This document shows positions 35,861 to 43,433 of a stretch of DNA of 64,000 nt, one piece after another. The notes under the pieces were generated by a model. The model made no database searches and was not told the DNA's origin. It saw nothing but the letters and a program-made list of their open reading frames with translations. The number at the start of each line of letters is the position of its first letter. The first letter of the stretch is position 1. The stretch lies in the NCBI RefSeq assembly GCF_000799075.1, contig NZ_JTLI01000001.1:38364-102363 (forward strand), in the 5' to 3' direction. The translations under genes and the position numbers were made by a program. The DNA comes from Cetobacterium sp. ZOR0034 (lineage in GTDB: Bacteria > Fusobacteriota > Fusobacteriia > Fusobacteriales > Fusobacteriaceae).

Positions 35861-36253
35861 TTGAGAGGGGAAGAGCAATTAAGGGAAGAGTTACAGGAGT
35901 TCCAAAAAGAAAAGGAAAGAATTAGAAATATTGTTGGTCAAATAGGCGGTTCAAGTAGTAAACAAAATAAGATAGTTAATAGTTTATTGATTGCTATAAT
36001 AGTTGCATTGTTAGTTTTAGGAGGTATTTTTAATAGAATTACTCCAACATTAGCAGTTCAAGTTGCGATTTTATTTAGTGTTATAAAACTAATTTGGATG
36101 TTTTATGAGTCACAAAGAGCTAGTCATTTCCAATTTTGGATATTAAACTCTTTAGAGTTCAGAATAAATGAGATTTATAAAAAGGTTAAAAAAATTGAAA
36201 AAGAATTAGACACATTAAAAAAAGTAGAGGAGCCAAATCAAGATGGTAAATAA
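35861..36253 (+). CDS. Hypothetical membrane protein with flanking coiled coils
   Basis: A 130-residue protein of no recognised family. Charged helical stretches at about 3-26 and 100-125 flank two hydrophobic segments (about 42-60 and 66-82). It starts at TTG 35861 with AAGGAGG 7 bases upstream; no nearby in-frame ATG fits. Its last 11 bases overlap the next gene. No function can be assigned. Confidence 0.6.
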   Translation: MRGEEQLREELQEFQKEKERIRNIVGQIGGSSSKQNKIVNSLLIAIIVALLVLGGIFNRITPTLAVQVAILFSVIKLIWMFYESQRASHFQFWILNSLEFRINEIYKKVKKIEKELDTLKKVEEPNQDGK

Positions 36254-36662
36254 TTTTAAAACCGCTGAAGAGCTAATGAGAGCAAGATATAATGCTTTTG
36301 AAACTGGAAATATAGAGTTTATAGTGGATACTCATCATCCAGATAGTAAGTCTGATATGGATGTTGAAGAAACAAAAAAATGGGCTTTAAATTCTGAGTG
36401 GTTAGGATTAGAGATAGTTTCAACAGAAGGTGGAAAAGAAGAGGACTCAGAAGGTATTGTAGAGTTTAAAGCTTTTTATAAAGAGAATGGACAAGATGTT
36501 GTTCATCATGAAAAAAGTCAATTTTTAAAAGTTGATGGACAATGGATGTATTTTGGGTGGTTACCACTTCAAGGAACTATTGTTAAAGAGGAAAAAATAG
36601 GAAGAAATGACCCTTGCCTTTGTGGTTCTGGGAAGAAATTTAAAAAGTGTTGTGGAAAGTAA
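36243..36662 (+). CDS. YchJ-like protein with C-terminal SEC-C motif
   Basis: A 139-residue protein. Residues about 8-110 resemble the NTF2-like central domain of YchJ/UPF0225 ([25 protein letters not shown]). The last 20 residues are a zinc-binding SEC-C motif ([14 protein letters not shown]). Many YchJ proteins also carry an N-terminal SEC-C motif, which is missing here. Cellular role unknown; SEC-C motifs often bind ribosomes or SecB-like partners. It overlaps the upstream gene by 11 bases. Confidence 0.82.
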   Translation: MVNNFKTAEELMRARYNAFETGNIEFIVDTHHPDSKSDMDVEETKKWALNSEWLGLEIVSTEGGKEEDSEGIVEFKAFYKENGQDVVHHEKSQFLKVDGQWMYFGWLPLQGTIVKEEKIGRNDPCLCGSGKKFKKCCGK

Positions 36663-36687
36663 AACTTTTATTTAGGGAGAGTAGTAA

Positions 36688-37974
36688 ATGAGAATTGCTA
36701 TTGTGGGTTACCCTGATTCCGTAAAAAAGATTTTAAAAACTTTGGAACCTCAATATCCTCAGATACAGTTTATAGCATACGAGATAGAACAACTAGGTAG
36801 TTTCGTAGAAAATTTAAAGGAACTTAAGGGAAGAGTTCAAGGTATTTTTTCTACAGGAATAGGAGTTCATTCAGAGATTGTGAGCAAGTTAAATATAGAT
36901 GTTCCAATGGTTTATTCAAATAGAGAAGCAGGGAGTGTTTTGAAGGCTCTTTGGGAATTGAGAGAAGATTATTCAGAAATTAGTAATTTGAAAATAGGTT
37001 TTGATATAGTAGAGAGAGACGTTTTATTAGATACTTTAGAAGAGTTTGGGATATCTTTGAAAAGTATAAATGTTCAGGAGTATGAAGTTGATAAAACAGA
37101 GTCTGATTTTTTAGATGAGCATATCAAAAATTTTGTTAGAGGAGAAGTGCAATTTGTATTAACAGCATTTGGTTATGTTTATGATTATTTCAAAAAAAAG
37201 AATAAACCAGTTTATAGATTGCAAGCTACTAAAAATGAGATAGTAAATCAGATGGAAGTTTTATTGAAAGATATAAAAATAAATGAAAATTCTAAAAACA
37301 GAATTGGAGTTAAAATTTTAAAAGTTGCAAAAAAACTTAGAAAAGATGAGAACTATTATGACAAAAGTGCATTTAGAATGAAGTTAAATCAAATATTTTT
37401 AAAATATTCTAAAGAGTTACATGGGAGTTTTCAAGAATTACTAGAAGATGAATACATATTTTTTACAACTCAGAGAATTTTAGAAACTAAAGATAGTGAG
37501 ATGAGCTTTTTAAAATTATTGAATGAAGTTTCTATTTTAGGTGGGAAAATATCTGTAGGAGTAGGCTATGCTGAGAGTATTCAAGAAGCATCTGTTAATG
37601 CAAAAAAAGCCTTAAATATAAGTTTGATGAATGAAAAAGGTGAAGTTTATCTTTTTTCTGATAATAAAATAAGAGGCCCTCTTTATAAAAAAAATAGATA
37701 TGACTATGTCACAAAAATAAGTGATAGTATAGAAAAAGAAGCGAAAAAAATTGGAATAACAGCAAAATATCTTTCTAAGATAAGAGCGTTACAAGAAAGT
37801 TTTAGAAAGAAAGAGTTTACAAGTAAAGAGTTGGCAGAACTTTTAGAAATAACAGAAAGAAGTGTAAATAGAATTGTAAAACCAATAATTGATAATGGAT
37901 TTGCAGAGATTTTTGAGTATGAAGTATGCTCTAAAGCTGGGCGTCCTAGAAGAGTTATAAAATTTAAATTTTAA
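36688..37974 (+). CDS. Putative multi-domain transcriptional regulator
   Basis: A 428-residue protein I cannot assign to a named family. Residues about 1-185 look like an alpha/beta sensor reminiscent of PrpR-type N-domains (GIFSTGIGVHSEI, LTAFGYVYDYF). The middle (about 260-325) ends in GGKISVGVGYAESIQEASVN, like a degenerate GGDEF domain lacking the catalytic motif. The C-terminus (about 360-428) is a helix-turn-helix region (TSKELAELLEITERSVNRIV). It lies just before the DUF3100/M20 genes but is separated from them by a terminator, so it could control them. Confidence 0.6.
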   Translation: MRIAIVGYPDSVKKILKTLEPQYPQIQFIAYEIEQLGSFVENLKELKGRVQGIFSTGIGVHSEIVSKLNIDVPMVYSNREAGSVLKALWELREDYSEISNLKIGFDIVERDVLLDTLEEFGISLKSINVQEYEVDKTESDFLDEHIKNFVRGEVQFVLTAFGYVYDYFKKKNKPVYRLQATKNEIVNQMEVLLKDIKINENSKNRIGVKILKVAKKLRKDENYYDKSAFRMKLNQIFLKYSKELHGSFQELLEDEYIFFTTQRILETKDSEMSFLKLLNEVSILGGKISVGVGYAESIQEASVNAKKALNISLMNEKGEVYLFSDNKIRGPLYKKNRYDYVTKISDSIEKEAKKIGITAKYLSKIRALQESFRKKEFTSKELAELLEITERSVNRIVKPIIDNGFAEIFEYEVCSKAGRPRRVIKFKF

Positions 37975-37988
37975 CATAAGTTATATAG

Positions 37989-38026
37989 AAAGGATTTGGG
38001 ATATTAAAGGACCAAATCCTTTTTTT
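37989..38026 (+). terminator. Intrinsic terminator closing the 18.6-38 kb gene block
   Basis: AAAGGATTTGG (37989-37999) / CCAAATCCTTT (38012-38022), 12-base loop, then a T-run. Confidence 0.88.
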
Positions 38027-38113
38027 ATTCCTTTATTTTTAAGTTTACAAACACTTAAAGTTCTGAAATGGAACAATAAAATTTGTTTTAAAATAAAAAA
38101 TTCGAAAAAAACC

Positions 38114-38142
38114 TTGACATAATATCAAAAAAATAGTATTAT
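38114..38142 (+). promoter_or_regulatory. Promoter of the DUF3100/M20 operon
   Basis: Consensus TTGACA (38114-38119) and TATTAT (38137-38142), spacing 17. It is 77 bases before the first start codon, leaving a leader of about 70 bases. Confidence 0.85.
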
Positions 38143-38162
38143 TTCATTGTTGAAATTAAGGG

Positions 38163-38189
38163 CCTATTAAAGACAAAGTCTTATAGGGA
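38163..38189 (+). promoter_or_regulatory. Inverted repeat in the DUF3100 leader
   Basis: CCTATTAAAGAC and GTCTTATAGG form an imperfect inverted repeat around AAA just downstream of the promoter. One strand has a single extra base. It could be a regulator-binding site or an RNA hairpin; no T-run follows, so it is not a terminator. Confidence 0.4.
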
Positions 38190-38218
38190 AAAAATTAAAT
38201 TAAGGAAGAGTGAGTACT

Positions 38219-39028
38219 ATGAACAAGAACACAATTAATGTTTTTTTAGTTGTAACAATTATTTCACTAGTTTGTGAGAAAATTGGAAAAATTCAATTGG
38301 GAAAAGTAGCGTTATTCCCAATGTTATTTGCGGTTATTATTGGAATGGCATTAACACCAGATTTATTAGGAAAAAAAGTAGCAAAATTGAGAGAGATTAT
38401 TGGAGAGAAAGAGATGAAGATAGCTAGTGATATGGTTATGTTGATTCTTTTAATGTTAGGGATAAAGTTAGGAACTTTCGTAGGTCCTAATTTAGATAAA
38501 ATTATCCAAGCTGGACCAGCATTTTTAGCTCAAGAGTTTGGACATGTTTTAGCTCCATTAGTAGCAGTTCCATTGGCTTTAAAATTAGGATTAAATAGAG
38601 AAGCAATAGGAGCTGGATCAAGTATTAGTAGAGAAGCTTCACTTGGAGTAATTGGAGAAAAATATGGAATAGCCTCACCAGAAGGAAGTGGAGTTTTAGG
38701 AGTATACTTAGCAGGAACAATTGTAGGAACAATATACTTTGGAATCTTAGGATCATTATCTATTTACTCAGGGTTACATCCGTTAGCTTTAGGAATGGCT
38801 TGTGGGGTAGGAAGTGGAAGTATGATGACAGCAGCAGCTTCATCGTTAGCTGAAGTTGTTGGACCAGAGTATGCAGAACAGGTATTTGCATACGCATCAA
38901 CAAGTAATATGTTATCAGGATTAACAGGAGTTAATATCCTTGTATTTATATCATTACCATTCACAGAGTGGTATTATAAAAAACTATCTCCAAAGTTTGC
39001 AAAAAAGGAAGTGAAACAAAATGCGTAG
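38219..39028 (+). CDS. DUF3100 membrane protein (putative transporter subunit)
   Basis: A 269-residue membrane protein with about eight hydrophobic segments, matching the DUF3100 family by its conserved-looking GAGSSISREASLGVIGEKYG and CGVGSGSMMTAAASSL segments. The function is not established. Its place before a small membrane protein and an M20 amidohydrolase suggests a two-subunit carrier for the amidohydrolase substrate (inference). ATG 38219 is preferred over GTG 38210, which is too close to AAGGAAG. It overlaps the next gene by 8 bases. Confidence 0.72.
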   Translation: MNKNTINVFLVVTIISLVCEKIGKIQLGKVALFPMLFAVIIGMALTPDLLGKKVAKLREIIGEKEMKIASDMVMLILLMLGIKLGTFVGPNLDKIIQAGPAFLAQEFGHVLAPLVAVPLALKLGLNREAIGAGSSISREASLGVIGEKYGIASPEGSGVLGVYLAGTIVGTIYFGILGSLSIYSGLHPLALGMACGVGSGSMMTAAASSLAEVVGPEYAEQVFAYASTSNMLSGLTGVNILVFISLPFTEWYYKKLSPKFAKKEVKQNA

Positions 39029-39488
39029 TTTAGATCTTAAAAAATATATATTATACTTTATACTTATGTCGATAACAGGAGTTATCGTATTAGCAGGGCA
39101 AGCTATAGGATTACAAAAACAGTTTATAGGTGCAATACCAGGAATGTTTTTAATCATTGCTTTAGCATTACTATGTTTTGCTGTAAAGGATGCTTTTCCA
39201 AAGTTCCCACTACCAGCATATGCATTATCAACAATAGTTGGAATGATTGTAAGTATTCCAGCGTTACCAATTGCAAAATTCTTTGCACCACAAATAGGAA
39301 CAGTTGAATTTATGCCACTTTGTACACCTCTATTAGCTTTTGCAGGAATATCTGTGGGAGATAAAATAGAGCAACTGAAAGCGATGTCTTGGAAGATTGT
39401 AATAATCGCAGTAGTAGTATTTACTACAATATTCTTCGCATGTGCTTTAATAGCTCAAACGGTATTAAAGTTACAAGGAGCAATTTAA
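39021..39488 (+). CDS. Small membrane partner of the DUF3100 protein
   Basis: A 155-residue protein with five hydrophobic segments and little else. It has no recognisable catalytic motif. The 8-base overlap with the DUF3100 gene implies coupled synthesis and probably a complex, like other large-plus-small transporter pairs. Substrate unknown. Confidence 0.65.
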   Translation: MRSLDLKKYILYFILMSITGVIVLAGQAIGLQKQFIGAIPGMFLIIALALLCFAVKDAFPKFPLPAYALSTIVGMIVSIPALPIAKFFAPQIGTVEFMPLCTPLLAFAGISVGDKIEQLKAMSWKIVIIAVVVFTTIFFACALIAQTVLKLQGAI

Positions 39489-39532
39489 TTATAAAAATCG
39501 ATTAAGATTTACTTAGGGTTAAGGAGAAAACT

Positions 39533-40849
39533 ATGAACTTAAATGAAATTAAAGAGAGAGTAATAAAAGCTATTGATGAAAATAGAGAAGTTATTTTACA
39601 AGCTGGAAAGGCTATGTATGATAATCCAGAATTTGGATATAAAGAGTTTAAAGGAACAGAGATAGTTTCAAACTACTTTAAAAATGAGTTAGGGTTAGAA
39701 GTTGAAGAAGGGATTGCATACACAGGATGTAGAGCAAGATCTAATAAAGATATAGAGGGTCCTAAAGTTGCTATTCTAGGAGAACTAGATGCAATATCAT
39801 GTAGTGATCATGCTGATTCTAATGAGTTAGGAGCAGTTCACGCTTGTGGTCATCATATCCAAATTGCTGGAATGTTAGGTGCAGCAACAGGACTTGTAAA
39901 ATCTGGTATTTTAGCAGAGCTAGGTGGAAAAGTAGATTTTATGGCAACTCCAGCAGAAGAGTTCGTAGAGTTAGGGTATAGAACTAAATTAAGAGAAGAA
40001 GGAAAGATAAAATACTTCGGTGGAAAGCAAGAGATGATATATAACGGTTCATTTGATGATGTTGATATGGCTGTAATGTTCCACGCTTTAGATTTAGGAG
40101 ATAAAAAAGTTTTAACAGGACCAGTGAGTAATGGATTTATAGGAAAAACTGTTAAATTTATAGGAAAAGAATCTCATGCAGGATCAGCTCCTCACGAAGG
40201 GATAAATGCTTTAAATGCAGCGATGTTAGGAATTAATAATGTACACGCTCAAAGAGAAACGTTTAAAGATAGCGATAGAGTTAGATTCCATCCTATTATA
40301 ACAAAAGGTGGAGATATAGTTAACTCTGTACCAGCTGATGTAAGAATGGAAGCATATGTAAGAGCTAGAACAATCGAAGGAATGATTGATGCTAATAAAA
40401 AAGTAAATAGAGGATTAACAGCAGGAGCATATGCTGTAGGTGCAGAGATAGAAATAACTGAACTTCCAGGATATTTACCAATATTAAAGCATGATTCAAT
40501 GGAAGATGTTTTAGAGGGTAACTTAGAGTATTTAGGATTGAAAGATGATATGATAAAAGGTGGAGACTTTACAGGGTCATTTGATTTTGGAGATGTATCA
40601 CACATAATGCCAACGTTACATCCTATGTTCGGTGGAATTAATGGAGCTCTTCATACAAGAGAGTTTAAAACTGTTGATGATGAAATTGCAATTTTAATGC
40701 CAGCTAAGGCTTTAGCTTTAACAGTTGTAGATCTATTATTTGCGGAAGGTAAAAAAGCAAAAGAAATTTTAGATAACTTTAAACCAGTTATGACAAAAGA
40801 GCAATACTTAGAATTCATGCAATCAAATGATAAAGTTATAAAAGCTTAA
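39533..40849 (+). CDS. M20-family amidohydrolase/metallopeptidase
   Basis: A 438-residue cytoplasmic metal-dependent hydrolase of the M20D/AbgB-like group. Metal ligands fit HACGHHIQ near 103-110, PAEEF near 142-146 and HALD near 183, with a terminal His in GALHTREF near 368. The dimerisation segment with GKESHAGSAPHEG is intact. Relatives cleave N-acyl amino acids, amino-acid amides or p-aminobenzoyl-glutamate; the substrate here is unknown. It is the third gene of the promoter-to-terminator unit with the DUF3100 pair. Confidence 0.87.
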   Translation: MNLNEIKERVIKAIDENREVILQAGKAMYDNPEFGYKEFKGTEIVSNYFKNELGLEVEEGIAYTGCRARSNKDIEGPKVAILGELDAISCSDHADSNELGAVHACGHHIQIAGMLGAATGLVKSGILAELGGKVDFMATPAEEFVELGYRTKLREEGKIKYFGGKQEMIYNGSFDDVDMAVMFHALDLGDKKVLTGPVSNGFIGKTVKFIGKESHAGSAPHEGINALNAAMLGINNVHAQRETFKDSDRVRFHPIITKGGDIVNSVPADVRMEAYVRARTIEGMIDANKKVNRGLTAGAYAVGAEIEITELPGYLPILKHDSMEDVLEGNLEYLGLKDDMIKGGDFTGSFDFGDVSHIMPTLHPMFGGINGALHTREFKTVDDEIAILMPAKALALTVVDLLFAEGKKAKEILDNFKPVMTKEQYLEFMQSNDKVIKA

Positions 40850-40887
40850 TAAAAATAGTAACTTATTTTAATAATTTCTCATATGGA

Positions 40888-40913
40888 AGAGGCTAGAAAA
40901 CTAGCCTCTTTTT
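40888..40913 (+). terminator. Intrinsic terminator after the M20 gene
   Basis: AGAGGCTAG (40888-40896) / CTAGCCTCT (40901-40909), loop AAAA, then TTTT. Confidence 0.9.
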
Positions 40914-40921
40914 GTTATATT

Positions 40922-40974
40922 CAAACAATTTCATAACACTGTTTTGTAAAATGGCAAACAATTTCATAACAGTG
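40922..40974 (+). repeat. Paired 17-bp direct repeats (probable operator)
   Basis: CAAACAATTTCATAACA occurs identically at 40922-40938 and 40955-40971, start-to-start 33 bases, about three helical turns. CACTGTT (40937-40943) and AACAGTG (40968-40974) form an inverted repeat across them. The pair lies upstream of the promoter of the TetR-porin unit and is a likely regulator-binding region. Confidence 0.6.
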
Positions 40975-40990
40975 ATATATAATAAAGTGT

Positions 40991-41019
40991 TTGTATTTGT
41001 TTGTTTTATGAGATATAAT
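40991..41019 (+). promoter_or_regulatory. Promoter of the TetR/FadL-like operon
   Basis: TTGTAT (40991-40996) and TATAAT (41014-41019), spacing 17, 44 bases before ATG 41063. Confidence 0.7.
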
Positions 41020-41062
41020 ATAGGATGTGTTTAAAAATAACATAACATATAGGAGAATTATT

Positions 41063-41656
41063 ATGGGAAGAAAACCTAATTTTAGTAGGGATGAAATATT
41101 AGAGAGTGCATATGAAATTTTAAATAATGAGAACTTAAAAGAGGTTACAGCAAGAAATGTAGCAAAAAAATTGGGAGTTTCTACAATCGCAATTTATTCA
41201 GCATTTAAATCTATGGATGAATTAAAGAATGAACTTTCAAAAAAAGCAAAAACAAAACTTTTTGAATATACAAAACGTGATTATACAGATTTATCTCTTT
41301 TAAACATAGGGATAGGGATATGTCTTTTTGCAAAAGAGGAGAAAGCACTATTTAGAACTATTTTTTTAAGAGAAGGATTACCTAGAGAGTTTATGGATGA
41401 GATTATGGATGACTTTAGAAATCTTATTTACAATGGATTTAATAACAATAAAGAGTATAATCAATTTCCTGTAGATATAATTGAATGGGTTATAAAAAAA
41501 GGTTGGTATTTTTCACATGGATATGCAACTTTAATTTGTACAGGTTTTTATCCAGAAATAGAATTTGAAACATTTAAAACAGAGGTTATAGAAATGGGAA
41601 ACCTACTAATAAATAAAGCTTTAGAAATGACGAAGGAGAGAGAGAATGAAATTTAA
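41063..41656 (+). CDS. TetR/AcrR-family transcriptional regulator
   Basis: A 197-residue regulator. The N-terminal HTH region is clear (FSRDEILESAYEIL, then TARNVAKKLGVSTIAIYSAF, about 6-50). The C-terminal ligand domain is divergent. ATG 41063 follows an AGGAGA site; an earlier in-frame TTG at 41027 is unsupported. It overlaps the porin gene by 11 bases, so the two are coexpressed, and it probably represses its own promoter through the repeats at 40922-40974. By analogy with FadR-type TetR proteins the ligand could be a fatty-acid derivative, but this is a guess. Confidence 0.85.
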   Translation: MGRKPNFSRDEILESAYEILNNENLKEVTARNVAKKLGVSTIAIYSAFKSMDELKNELSKKAKTKLFEYTKRDYTDLSLLNIGIGICLFAKEEKALFRTIFLREGLPREFMDEIMDDFRNLIYNGFNNNKEYNQFPVDIIEWVIKKGWYFSHGYATLICTGFYPEIEFETFKTEVIEMGNLLINKALEMTKERENEI

Positions 41657-42947
41657 ACAACAATTAATGATATTAGGAGTAATACTATCAGTAAATAGTT
41701 TTGCAGGAAGTATAGATTATCTTTCACAACAAGATGCAGAGTATTTAGCACATCCAGCTATGGTAGGTAAAATTGGAGTATCAGGAGCTTATTATAATCC
41801 AGCGGGACTAGTTTGGTTAGAAGATGGAACGTATATTCAAGTTAACAATCAAACACATTTGAAAGACTATAGTATGGAGTATAATGGAGAAAAGTTTAAA
41901 AGTGATAAAGCATCACCAGCTGTTCCAAGTGTACAAATTGTAAAAAAAGCTGGAGATACAGCATACTTTTTCCATGCAGGAGCGATAGCTGGTGGAGGTA
42001 GTGTTGCTTATGGTGGAGGAATAGCTACTTTTCCTGAGATAGCAGATAAATTTGAAGGAATGTTAGGTGAAAAATTCGAAGCAAAATTTTTATCAGGTTC
42101 CACAATTCATGGACAATCATATTATGTTGCTTTTCAAGGGGGAATAGCAAGAAAGTTTAACGAAACTTGGAGTGGAGCAGTTGGATTGAGATTGATTGAT
42201 GCAGAAAGAAAGTTTAAAGGTGAAGGAAACTTTGAAATTGCATACAAGGATATTCCAAACTTAAAAGTAAATCCTAAGTTTGATATAGATTCAGAAAGAA
42301 CAGCTTTTGGAGCTTCTGGAATATTTGGATTAAACTATCATCCAAATGACAAATTTAATCTAGCTATGAGATATGAAACAGAAACAAAGTTAGATTTTGA
42401 TAATAAAGAATCTAAATTAAGAAAAGGTTTTAAGGATTCTGTAGGGGTATTGGGAGATAAGTTTTATGATATAATTGGAAAAGATCCAGCTATAAAGCAG
42501 TGGATGTCAGAGGGAAGTGGAAGAAGAAATTTACCGGCAGTAGCAGCTTTAGGAGCCTCTTATAAAGTAACAGAAAAAACTACTTTATTAGCTTCAGGTA
42601 ACTACTACTTTATAAAAGAAGCTGGAGATGATTTAGGAAACTTTGATCACTACGATAATGGTTATGAAGTGGCGGTAGGAGTAGACTATGAACTAAATGA
42701 GAAGTGGACTCTTATGACAGGATATCAGTATACAAATACTGGAGCAAATGAGAAAACTTACACAGATACAGATTATGTTTTAGATGCTGATATGTATTCG
42801 ATGGGAGCTAAGTACAAGTATAATTCTCAGCTTGATATAATGGGAACTTACTCATTTGTTCAATACAAAACTGATAAGAATTTAAAAGATATAACATATA
42901 AAAAGCGTGTTAGTGCAATTGGATTAGCAGCGATATATAAATTCTAA
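41646..42947 (+). CDS. OmpP1/FadL-family outer-membrane protein
   Basis: A 433-residue outer-membrane beta-barrel of the long-chain fatty acid/hydrophobic compound channel family. The signal peptide ends near ...VNSFA at residue 20. The mature N-terminus has the hatch-like segment SQQDAEYLAHPAM...GAYYNPAGL. Alternating aromatic strands continue to a C-terminal Phe (AAIYKF). Its presence confirms an outer membrane. It is coupled to the TetR gene by an 11-base overlap. Whether it moves fatty acids or aromatic compounds is not visible. Confidence 0.87.
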   Translation: MKFKQQLMILGVILSVNSFAGSIDYLSQQDAEYLAHPAMVGKIGVSGAYYNPAGLVWLEDGTYIQVNNQTHLKDYSMEYNGEKFKSDKASPAVPSVQIVKKAGDTAYFFHAGAIAGGGSVAYGGGIATFPEIADKFEGMLGEKFEAKFLSGSTIHGQSYYVAFQGGIARKFNETWSGAVGLRLIDAERKFKGEGNFEIAYKDIPNLKVNPKFDIDSERTAFGASGIFGLNYHPNDKFNLAMRYETETKLDFDNKESKLRKGFKDSVGVLGDKFYDIIGKDPAIKQWMSEGSGRRNLPAVAALGASYKVTEKTTLLASGNYYFIKEAGDDLGNFDHYDNGYEVAVGVDYELNEKWTLMTGYQYTNTGANEKTYTDTDYVLDADMYSMGAKYKYNSQLDIMGTYSFVQYKTDKNLKDITYKKRVSAIGLAAIYKF

Positions 42948-42951
42948 TAAA

Positions 42952-42981
42952 AAAAGCAGATGACGTAAATCATCTGCTTTT
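42952..42981. terminator. Bidirectional terminator between porin gene and smpB
   Basis: AAAAGCAGATGA (42952-42963) / TCATCTGCTTTT (42970-42981), loop CGTAAA. A perfect 12-bp stem serves both convergent units. Confidence 0.88.
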
Positions 42982-42987
42982 ATAATT

Positions 42988-43431
42988 TTAATCTCTATCT
43001 TTAACAGCTCTTTCAATTGTTCTTTGCTGATCTTTTTTAGCTAAAGAGTCACGTTTATCATAATTCTTTTTACCTCTAGCTAAGGCAATTTCAACTTTAA
43101 CATATCCTTTTGAAAGGTGTATATTTAAAGGAACTATTGTATAACCTTTTTGTGTAACTTTCTCATGCAGTTTTTTTATTTCTCCTTTATGCAGAAGAAG
43201 TTTTCTAACTCTTCTTTCTTCGGGATTATAAACACTACCAAAAGACCAAGGAACTACAGTCATTCCCATTATAAAAATCTCTCCGTTGATTATTCTAATA
43301 AAAGCCTCTTTTATACTTGTTTTTCCAGCTTTGATAGATTTAACTTCACTTCCAACAAGTTCAATACCAGCTTCGAACTTATCTTCAATAAAATAATCAA
43401 AAAATGCTTTTTTGTTATTAGCTAATATCAT
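42988..43431 (-). CDS. smpB: SsrA-binding protein SmpB
   Basis: Binds the tRNA-like end of tmRNA and brings it to stalled ribosomes. The 147-residue protein starts with NKKAFFDYFIEDKFEAGIELVGSEVKSI-type family sequence and has SIKEAFIRI, LLLHKGEIKKL, the GYTIVPL strand and a basic tail with KKNYDKRDSLAKKDQQR. It lies 2 bases after rnr on the minus strand, and its RNA partner ssrA is at 6.5-6.8 kb. Confidence 0.97.
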   Translation of the reverse strand: MILANNKKAFFDYFIEDKFEAGIELVGSEVKSIKAGKTSIKEAFIRIINGEIFIMGMTVVPWSFGSVYNPEERRVRKLLLHKGEIKKLHEKVTQKGYTIVPLNIHLSKGYVKVEIALARGKKNYDKRDSLAKKDQQRTIERAVKDRD

Positions 43432-43433
43432 AA

